Shown here: positions 55,920-64,000 of the stretch, in pieces
How the letters are laid out: each line of letters starts with the position of its first letter
Position numbering within the stretch: position 1 is the first letter of the stretch
Assembly: GCF_003390925.1 (NCBI RefSeq)
Contig: NZ_QUBS01000087.1
Coordinates: 186,001-250,000, forward strand
From: Trinickia diaoshuihuensis
Lineage (GTDB): Bacteria; Pseudomonadota; Gammaproteobacteria; Burkholderiales; Burkholderiaceae
DNA length: 64,000 nt
Reading direction: 5' to 3'
Notes under the pieces: generated by a model
What the model was told of the DNA's origin: nothing
The model's database searches: none
What the model saw: only the letters and a program-made list of their open reading frames with translations
Made by a program: the position numbers and the translations under genes

Positions 55920-56552
55920 ATGAAAGGTTCCGGCGACGTACTGCTCGTCGTAGACGTCCAAAACGATTTCATGCCGGGCGGTGCGCTGGCCGTGCCGAAT
56001 GGAGACGAAATCGTACCGATCGTGAACCCCCTCGCAGCCGAGTTCGAGCATGTGGTGCTGACGCAGGACTGGCATCCGCGCGATCACCTCTCGTTTGCCG
56101 CCAGTCATGAGGGCCGGCGGCCGTTCGAAACGGTGACGCTCGACTACGGCGAGCAAGTCCTGTGGCCCGTTCATTGCGTCCAGGATACGCGGGGCGCGGC
56201 CTTGCACGACGACCTCGATATCGCGCACGCGAGGCTCGTCATCCGCAAAGGATACCGGCGCGGCGTCGACAGTTACTCCGCCTTCGTCGAAGCCGACCGC
56301 AAGACGCCCACGGGGCTCGCGGGTTACTTGCGCGAGCACCGTGTGACGCGCGTCTGGTGCTGCGGGCTCGCCACCGATTACTGCGTCGCGTGGTCCGCGC
56401 TCGACGCGCGCTCGGCGGGATTCAACGTGGTCGTGGTCGAGGACGCCTGTCGCGCCATCGATCTCGACGGTTCATTGGCGCGCGCTCGCCTGCAACTGGA
56501 CGCCGCGGGCGTGACGCGGATGAACGCCGCAGAAGTGACGGCCCATATATAG
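55920..56552 (+). CDS. pncA: Nicotinamidase
   Basis: Hydrolyses nicotinamide to nicotinic acid for NAD salvage. The 210 residues carry the triad Asp in LLVVDVQNDF, Lys in RKGYRRGVDSYSAF and Cys in GLATDYCVAW, plus metal ligands in TQDWHPRDHLSF. GGGGGA lies just upstream of the ATG. The DUF2278 gene follows by 14 bases, so the pair is probably one operon. Confidence 0.96.
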   Translation: MKGSGDVLLVVDVQNDFMPGGALAVPNGDEIVPIVNPLAAEFEHVVLTQDWHPRDHLSFAASHEGRRPFETVTLDYGEQVLWPVHCVQDTRGAALHDDLDIAHARLVIRKGYRRGVDSYSAFVEADRKTPTGLAGYLREHRVTRVWCCGLATDYCVAWSALDARSAGFNVVVVEDACRAIDLDGSLARARLQLDAAGVTRMNAAEVTAHI

Positions 56553-56566
56553 GGAGATCGCACGAC

Positions 56567-57169
56567 GTGAACTACTACACCGAACACCGCTACCTCGAGC
56601 CGCGCGATCTGACGCCGGCCCGAACCCCCGAGCGTTACGCCGCCGTCGTCGGTACGGCCGTGCTTTCGACCGAGCATGAAATCAACGGCCGAGACGGCGA
56701 GCACTGGCAGTTCTACGTCGATACGGGTAACGGCGTCAGGTATCAAGTCGATGTGAACATCCAATCGAGCGACGGCGAAGCCACCGAGATGTATGTCGGC
56801 GCCGAGAACTTGGACCCCACCGGCGTCTCGCCCGACGAGCCCTACGGCTCGCCCCAATACGGCGTATTCCCGGCTTCGCTGAGCTACGCCGCGATCGGCC
56901 TTGCCGACGCGATGTTCGAGCCCGTGGATTCGCTGCGCATCCGCCAGCAACTCGAAGCGGCGCTCGGCCAGTCGGTCTTCGTCGCCGTCTATGGGTTCGT
57001 GTTCGACGACGGCGGCCCGCGCGGCAAAGGCATTCACGAGACGCACCTGAACGTGAAGCATACCGACGAGGACGGCGCGCTCGCGATCTACGGCAAAGAC
57101 GCGAAAGGGCAACCGCAACGCACGTGGTTCTTCTTTAAGTTCGCCGAGGATCACATCGCAGCGAGCTGA
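56567..57169 (+). CDS. DUF2278 family protein (YukJ-like)
   Basis: A 200-residue protein starting with GTG at 56567 after GGGAG. It resembles DUF2278: an N-terminal beta domain with YQVDVNIQSSDG and the conserved GKGIHETHLN block near residue 160. The family is of unknown function. No signal peptide or membrane segment is visible. The frame stays open further left, but that part overlaps pncA and is not similar to anything. It ends the pncA unit. Confidence 0.75.
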   Translation: MNYYTEHRYLEPRDLTPARTPERYAAVVGTAVLSTEHEINGRDGEHWQFYVDTGNGVRYQVDVNIQSSDGEATEMYVGAENLDPTGVSPDEPYGSPQYGVFPASLSYAAIGLADAMFEPVDSLRIRQQLEAALGQSVFVAVYGFVFDDGGPRGKGIHETHLNVKHTDEDGALAIYGKDAKGQPQRTWFFFKFAEDHIAAS

Positions 57170-57399
57170 ATTTGGGCTGCGTATGCGCGCGATGCCCATG
57201 CGCATGGCCATGTGCGTCTCTCATTAACATTCCGTAACAACACTGGCGTCGCACCGCATTTTCGAGACGATTACAGTGCCTCGCTCGATCCGCGCGCCGT
57301 GACGTTATGCATGTCGCCGCGGTATATCACCGCTGCCGGCTGGCGCATGACGGGCCGGTAGCCGACGCCGAGCGCCTATCGCGGCGCCACGATCCACGC

Positions 57400-58599
57400 A
57401 TGTCCAAACTTCGATATCGCCGGCTCTTGGCCGGCGCGAGCGCACTTGGCGCCTTGAGCCTCGCGATTGCCGGTTACCGGCACTTCACGTCGAATGAGGC
57501 GCCGCCTTATCTGACCGCAAAGGTCGAACGGGCCGATCTGGAGGATGCCGTACTGGCGGTAGGGACGCTCTACGCGCACCGTCAAGTCGACGTCGGCGCG
57601 CAGGTCTCCGGGCAATTGAAGGCCTTGAAAGTCGAACTCGGCGATCAAGTGCGGGAAGGTCAGTTGCTGGCTGAAATCGATCCGACGCTGCTCGAGCACG
57701 CCCTCAAGCAATCGCAAGCGCAGGAACGGTCGCTACAGGCGCAGCGCTCCGCGGCCCAAGCCCGCCTGCGCCAGGCAGCCCTCGCCGCCGAGCGCGAGCG
57801 CCAGCTATGGGCGCGCGAGGCCACATCGCGTGAAGCACTCGAGCGCGCGCAAGCGCAGTGGGAGGTCGAGCGCGCCAATCTGAACGAACTCGACGCGCGC
57901 TGCAATGGCGCGCGCATCGAAGTGGACAAAGCACGGGCCAATGCGGCCTATACCCGAATCATCGCGCCGATGTCGGGCGAAGTCGTGGCGATCGTGACTC
58001 GCCAAGGCCAAACGGTGATTGCGGAACAACAGGCTCCGGTCATTCTGAAACTTGCCGATCTCGACACGATGACGGTCAAGGCGCAGATTTCCGAGGCGGA
58101 CGTATTGCGCGTGGCCCCCGGCGAGCCCGTCCATTTCACGGTGCTGGGCGATCCCGATACCCGCTACGAGGGCAAGATCCGCGCGATCGAGCCCGCGCCT
58201 CAGGATTTCGCCGAGCCGTCGAGCCCGGGGGCCGGCGGGCAATCGGCCGGCAGTCCGTCGCGAGGCGGTGCGGCGGTGTTTTACAACGCCTTGTTCGAAG
58301 TGCCGAACCCCGATCACCGGCTGCGTATTTCGATGACGGCGCAAGTGTCGATCGTGCAAGGCGCGGCGGAAGGGGCGCTCGTCGTGCCGGCCTCCGCGCT
58401 GGGCGTAAAAGCGCCCGACGGTGCCGTCGCCGTACGTGTGCTGGCCGACGGGAACAAGGTCGAAACGCGCCAGGTGCGCGTGGGCATGAACAATCAAGTC
58501 AAGGCGCAAGTCCTCGCGGGCCTGCGCGAAGGTGAGCGCGTCATCGTCGGCGATGCGCCGGATCACGAGGCGGCAGCCTCGAACGGCGAAGAGAGTTGA
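57400..58599 (+). CDS. macA: Periplasmic adaptor subunit MacA of a tripartite ABC efflux system
   Basis: Links the MacB pump to the outer-membrane channel. From the ATG at 57400 the 399 residues have one N-terminal membrane anchor (about 10-28), a split lipoyl domain (VGAQVSGQLKALKV ... IIAPMSGEVVAIV), a long alpha hairpin/coiled coil (about 95-180, rich in Gln, Ala and Arg) and beta-barrel and membrane-proximal domains. An earlier in-frame ATG at 57307 would put 31 polar residues before the anchor. macB follows immediately, with the outer-membrane factor after it. Confidence 0.94.
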   Translation: MSKLRYRRLLAGASALGALSLAIAGYRHFTSNEAPPYLTAKVERADLEDAVLAVGTLYAHRQVDVGAQVSGQLKALKVELGDQVREGQLLAEIDPTLLEHALKQSQAQERSLQAQRSAAQARLRQAALAAERERQLWAREATSREALERAQAQWEVERANLNELDARCNGARIEVDKARANAAYTRIIAPMSGEVVAIVTRQGQTVIAEQQAPVILKLADLDTMTVKAQISEADVLRVAPGEPVHFTVLGDPDTRYEGKIRAIEPAPQDFAEPSSPGAGGQSAGSPSRGGAAVFYNALFEVPNPDHRLRISMTAQVSIVQGAAEGALVVPASALGVKAPDGAVAVRVLADGNKVETRQVRVGMNNQVKAQVLAGLREGERVIVGDAPDHEAAASNGEES

Positions 58600-58600
58600 A

Positions 58601-60568
<1,968 letters not shown>

Positions 60569-60580
60569 ACCGGAGGTATC

Positions 60581-61984
60581 GTGAAGTCGTTTAAACCGTT
60601 CGTCGGTTCGATCGTGGTGACCACGATGGCCCTGTTATGGCTCTCGGGTTGCGCGGTTTCAACGCGTCGTGCCGAGTGGCCTCGGCCCGAAATTCCGGCC
60701 ACGTGGTCCGCGGCCGCTTCGCGCGAAACGCTCGCCGATACGTCGTCGCAGACGGCCCACCCGGCACCGGCCGATCGGTGGTGGGAGCGCTTCGGCGATC
60801 CCGGTCTGGACCGGCTCATCGAAAGGGCTTTGGCCGACAATGCGGATCTCGCGATGGCGGCTATCCGCGTACGCCGCGCACAGTTGGAAGCCGGGCTCGT
60901 CCGCGCGCAAACCGGTCCGCAAGCGGCATTGACGGCCGGCGGGGGCGTGACGAGGGCGTTTGGCGCCGATCGCGCGCGCTTCTCGACGGGCGCGAACGCG
61001 GCGTTGTCTTTCGAGCTGGACTTGTGGGGCAAGCTGGCGGCCCGGCGCGACGAAGCCACCTGGCGCGCGCAGGCGAGCGAGGCCGATCGCGACGCCGCCG
61101 CCTTGCTGTTGATCGGGACGACCGCGAAGCTGTACTGGGGCATCGGCTATTTGAACGAGGCCATCGCGCTCGACGAAGCGTCCATCGTCGACGCGCAAGA
61201 AACGGCCGCGCTGATCGAGGCGCGAGTCGCGGCGGGCGCCGCATCGCGGCTCGATGCGGCGCAAGCACGCCAGGCACTCGCGGTGCTGCGGGCCGGACTC
61301 GCGCAGGCGGTCATGGAGCGCGAAACGAAACGCAACGCATTGGCGCTGCTGCTCGATCGGCCGCCGCACGAACAGGATGCGGAGCCAGCGGGCCTGAGCA
61401 GCGCCGCGTTGCCGGCCGTCACCGCGAGTTTACCGGCCGTTGTGCTGGCCAGGCGGCCCGATCTGCGGGCGGCGGAATTACGTCTGCGAGCGCGGCTGGC
61501 CAACCTCGATGTTGCTCGGGCCTCCATGTATCCGGACATCACGCTGACAAGCGAGTTCGGCACGAGCAGCGATATGCTGCTGCGTACGTTGCAAAACCCC
61601 GTGGCATCGCTCGGCGCGGCGCTCGCATTGCCGTTCGTCCAGTGGAACGCGGTGCGGCTGAAGGCCGCGATGTCCGAGAGCGAATTCGACGAGGCCTCGA
61701 TTGCATTCAGGAGGGATCTGTATGGTGCGCTGGCCGAGGTCGAGGACCTTCTAACAGCCAAAACGCAATTGGAGACGCAGGCCGATGAACGCTCTCTCGC
61801 GCTCGCCGAGGCGACGCTTGCCGTCTCGCTGATCCATACCCGCTTCGAACTAGGCACGAGCGATGCGGCGCCGTGGCTCGCGGCGCAGCAGGCGCGGCGG
61901 CTAGCCGAGCGCAACCGCGTGGCGGCCCAACTGTCGTGCCTCGAAAATCGAATCGATCTTTTTCTAGCGCTCGGAGGCGGCTAG
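60581..61984 (+). CDS. Outer-membrane efflux lipoprotein (NodT/TolC-like)
   Basis: A 467-residue outer-membrane factor. The lipoprotein signal ends in LSGC with the acylated Cys24. DRWWERFGDPGLDRLIERAL and the repeat halves with VTRAFGADRARF/SFELDLWGK and RRPDLRAAELRLRARLA mark the NodT subfamily. It is 12 bases after macB, completing a macA-macB-outer-membrane-channel operon at 57400-61984. Confidence 0.95.
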   Translation: MKSFKPFVGSIVVTTMALLWLSGCAVSTRRAEWPRPEIPATWSAAASRETLADTSSQTAHPAPADRWWERFGDPGLDRLIERALADNADLAMAAIRVRRAQLEAGLVRAQTGPQAALTAGGGVTRAFGADRARFSTGANAALSFELDLWGKLAARRDEATWRAQASEADRDAAALLLIGTTAKLYWGIGYLNEAIALDEASIVDAQETAALIEARVAAGAASRLDAAQARQALAVLRAGLAQAVMERETKRNALALLLDRPPHEQDAEPAGLSSAALPAVTASLPAVVLARRPDLRAAELRLRARLANLDVARASMYPDITLTSEFGTSSDMLLRTLQNPVASLGAALALPFVQWNAVRLKAAMSESEFDEASIAFRRDLYGALAEVEDLLTAKTQLETQADERSLALAEATLAVSLIHTRFELGTSDAAPWLAAQQARRLAERNRVAAQLSCLENRIDLFLALGGG

Positions 61985-62089
61985 ATCGGACATAGCCATG
62001 CGGGCGACTGTCGAGTCGTAGCGAAGCGAGTATCATCCGTCGCTATCGTCCAAATCAGCGGCGAGACGAGCGTCAAGGAGATAAGCAAA

Positions 62090-62392
62090 GTGATTCGTCA
62101 CATCGTCATGTGGAAGTTGAAGGAAAGCGCGCTCGGCGCGAGCCGCGCCGAAAACGCGGCGAAGCTAAAGGAGCGTCTCGAGGGCTGCGGCGATATCGTG
62201 CCCGGCATCTTGCGTCTCGAAGTCGGCGTTGCCACGCCGGGGCTCGATTCGACGTATGACGTCGTCCTGATCTCCGACTTCGCCGACAAAGCTGCGCTCG
62301 ACGCCTATCAAGTCCACCCCAAGCACGAAGCCATCAAGGAATTCGTGGTGGCCGTGCGCGAGGCGCGCGAGTGTGTCGATTTCGAAGTTTGA
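62090..62392 (+). CDS. Dabb family stress-responsive alpha/beta barrel protein
   Basis: A 100-residue ferredoxin-like barrel protein that dimerises. The start RHIVMWKLKE, then LEVGVATPGLDSTYDVVLISDFADKAALDAYQ (two blocks) and the HPKHEAIKEFV end are typical of Dabb. The GTG start at 62090 has AAGGAG ten bases upstream. Function in bacteria is mostly unknown. Confidence 0.92.
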   Translation: MIRHIVMWKLKESALGASRAENAAKLKERLEGCGDIVPGILRLEVGVATPGLDSTYDVVLISDFADKAALDAYQVHPKHEAIKEFVVAVREARECVDFEV

Positions 62393-62431
62393 GCCGTATC
62401 GAACGGCCATGACGCTGAGCAAAGCGAACGC

Positions 62432-62941
62432 ATGATGTCCGAGCAAGACAAGCCGCAGCCCGTATCGGCTGCTTCCCCGTCCGCGCATGAACGCACGATC
62501 GAGAGTCCGTTCGTCGATCATCTCGGCGTTCGCTTGATCGCGGCGGCGAACGGCGAAAGCGAAGTGGTGCTGACGCTCGACGAGACGCAGCTCAATACGT
62601 GGAACGTCGCGCATGGCGGTGTGACGATGACGCTTGCCGACGTTGCGCTCGCTACCGCCGCGCGCAGCTTGAGCCCGGATGGCGTGGGTGTCGTCACGGT
62701 GGAAATGAAAGTCAACTTCATGCAGCCGGGGCGCGGCGAGCTGCGCGCATACGGTCGCGTGCTGCACCGTTCGACCACCATGGCGTACTGCGAAGGCGAG
62801 GTACGCGACGATAGCGGAAACTTCGTCGCCAAGGCGCTCGGCACGTTCAAGTACATGCGGCGGCTCGCGGTCGGGCGCGAGGTCGTCGAACAACGACGGC
62901 GCCCGCCGCCCGGCACCCAGCCCGGTCCGAGCGACGGCTGA
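62432..62941 (+). CDS. PaaI/YigI-type hotdog-fold thioesterase
   Basis: A 169-residue protein with a single hotdog domain (about 25-145), expected to hydrolyse acyl-CoA thioesters. The active-site helix NVAHGGVTMTLADVALA and the strand VEMKVNFMQPGRG are family hallmarks. An adjacent second ATG makes the exact start uncertain by three bases. The tail is rich in Arg and Pro. It lies between the Dabb gene and the reductase gene on the same strand. Confidence 0.92.
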   Translation: MMSEQDKPQPVSAASPSAHERTIESPFVDHLGVRLIAAANGESEVVLTLDETQLNTWNVAHGGVTMTLADVALATAARSLSPDGVGVVTVEMKVNFMQPGRGELRAYGRVLHRSTTMAYCEGEVRDDSGNFVAKALGTFKYMRRLAVGREVVEQRRRPPPGTQPGPSDG

Positions 62942-63009
62942 ACGCTCGGGTGCTGCGCGTTTTCGTCGCCGTTTTCCCGCCCAATCGCGAATCGGAGAGA
63001 AAAATCGCC

Positions 63010-64000
63010 ATGACCCAAATGAATCGCCGCATCGTGCTGGCCTCGCGCCCGCAGAAAGCCGTTTCCGCCGAAAACTTCCGGCTCGAACAAGCGCCCCTCG
63101 CGGCGTTGACCGACGGCCAGTTCCGTGTCCGCAACCGCTACTTGTCGATCGATCCGTACATGCGCGGCCGGATGAACGACGCCAAGTCGTACGCCAAACC
63201 GCTCGAAATCGGAGAGGTGATGATCGGGGCCACGGTCGGCGAGGTCGTCGAATCGAAGCATGCGGGCTTCGCCGTCGGCGACACGGTGACAGGGATGTTC
63301 GGTTGGCAGGACTACGACACGTCCGACGGCTCGGGCGTACGCAAGGTCGACGATACCCACGTGCCGCTTACGGCTTATCTCGGCGCGGCGGGCATGCCGG
63401 GTGTGACGGCTTGGTACGGGTTGAACAAAATCATCGCGCCCAAACCCGGGCAGACGATCGTCGTCAGCGCGGCCAGCGGCGCGGTAGGCAGCGTCGTCGG
63501 CCAATTGGCGAAGCTGGCCGGATGCCGCGCCGTCGGCATCGCGGGCGGCGAACAAAAATGCCGCTACGTCGTCGACGAACTCGGGTTCGACGCCTGTGTC
63601 GACTATAAGGCGGGCAATCTGTATGCGGATCTGAAGGCGGCCACCCCCGACGGCGTGGACGGTTACTTCGAGAACGTGGGCGGCGAAGCGTTCGACGCGA
63701 CGCTCTCGCGCATGAATCCGTTTGGCCGCATTGCGCTGTGCGGAATGATCGCCGGCTACGACGGCCAACCCGTGCCGCTCAAACAGCCCTCGATCATCCT
63801 CACGATGCGCTTGCTCGTACAAGGCTTCATCGTCTCCGAACACCTCGACGTTTGGCCGGAGGCCCTTGCCACGCTGGCCAGCCTCGTCGCACAAAAGAAG
63901 CTGCGGTTTCGCGAATGCATCTCCGACGGGCTCGAAAGCGCCCCCGAGGCGTTGATGGGGCTGCTGCAAGGCAAGAATTTCGGTAAACAACTGGTCAAGA
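63010..64000 (+). CDS. Zinc-free NADP-dependent medium-chain reductase (partial at right edge)
   Basis: The reading frame from the ATG at 63010 runs open to the end of the window: 330 codons, near the usual length of 330-345 for this family, so only a few residues should be missing. It starts MTQMNRRIVLASRP and contains YLSIDPYMRGRMND, the NADPH motif VSAASGAVGSVVG and the late GFDACVDYK, which mark the curcumin/prostaglandin reductase-like (CurA, leukotriene B4 dehydrogenase-like) branch. GGAGAG lies upstream of the ATG. It probably reduces alpha,beta-unsaturated ketones or aldehydes. Confidence 0.93.
   Translation, partial: MTQMNRRIVLASRPQKAVSAENFRLEQAPLAALTDGQFRVRNRYLSIDPYMRGRMNDAKSYAKPLEIGEVMIGATVGEVVESKHAGFAVGDTVTGMFGWQDYDTSDGSGVRKVDDTHVPLTAYLGAAGMPGVTAWYGLNKIIAPKPGQTIVVSAASGAVGSVVGQLAKLAGCRAVGIAGGEQKCRYVVDELGFDACVDYKAGNLYADLKAATPDGVDGYFENVGGEAFDATLSRMNPFGRIALCGMIAGYDGQPVPLKQPSIILTMRLLVQGFIVSEHLDVWPEALATLASLVAQKKLRFRECISDGLESAPEALMGLLQGKNFGKQLVK

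Overview
The window is GC-rich, densely coded bacterial DNA that fits a member of the Burkholderiaceae (Burkholderia/Paraburkholderia/Trinickia/Caballeronia type). The grounds are the order tig-clpP-clpX-lon-hupB-tRNA-Val followed later by ppiD, a DUF4148 secreted protein, Burkholderia-style purL, nnr, bolA-yciB-msrB and selO neighbours, and PHB genes. This assignment comes from family knowledge and gene order, not from a database search.

Layout. 0-2 kb: MarR regulator (possibly frameshifted) and glycerate kinase. 2.2-9.1 kb: protein quality-control core (trigger factor, ClpP, ClpX, Lon), HU-beta and tRNA-Val(UAC). 9.5-12.3 kb: a lower-GC UPF1-like helicase fused to a DUF2726 nuclease-like domain, sitting directly behind the tRNA gene; it looks like horizontally acquired cargo and is a candidate defence gene. 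12.3-16.8 kb: LysR regulator, DUF4148 protein, and a TetR/ohr peroxide module with two matching operators, then a PAS-like/GGDEF protein. 16.9-22.7 kb: an IclR-controlled operon for a non-phosphorylating L-fucose-type sugar pathway, with a split UxaA-type dehydratase. 22.7-34.6 kb: a low-oxygen island made of a cytochrome c, DUF1488, two nitroreductase-family proteins, an alcohol dehydrogenase, an FNR-type regulator, two universal stress proteins, acetate kinase, PHB reductase/synthase and PHB depolymerase.

Five good FNR/ANR boxes of the form TTGAY-N4-RTCAA, plus one weaker one, lie in the promoter gaps of the low-oxygen island. Several have a -10-like hexamer at exactly the spacing of a class II FNR promoter. 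The block therefore reads as one oxygen-responsive regulon, resembling the low-oxygen-activated (lxa) locus known from Burkholderia cenocepacia. Its resident FNR-like regulator has Tyr where one of the four iron-sulphur ligand cysteines should be.

34.7-64 kb returns to mostly housekeeping content: ppiD, tesA/ybbA, pgi, an LprI-like protein, nnr, an FAD amino-acid oxidoreductase, purL, a parvulin foldase, bolA, yciB, msrB and selO. After these come an acyl-CoA ligase with a 3-hydroxyacyl-CoA dehydrogenase that has lost most of its hydratase domain, pncA, a DUF2278 protein, a complete macA-macB-outer-membrane-factor efflux operon, a Dabb protein, a hotdog thioesterase and a zinc-free alcohol dehydrogenase-family reductase cut by the right edge. 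In related genomes ppiD normally follows tRNA-Val directly, so about 25 kb (9.1-34.6 kb) appears inserted or relocated here.

I saw no insertion sequence, integrase, CRISPR array, rRNA gene or replication origin.
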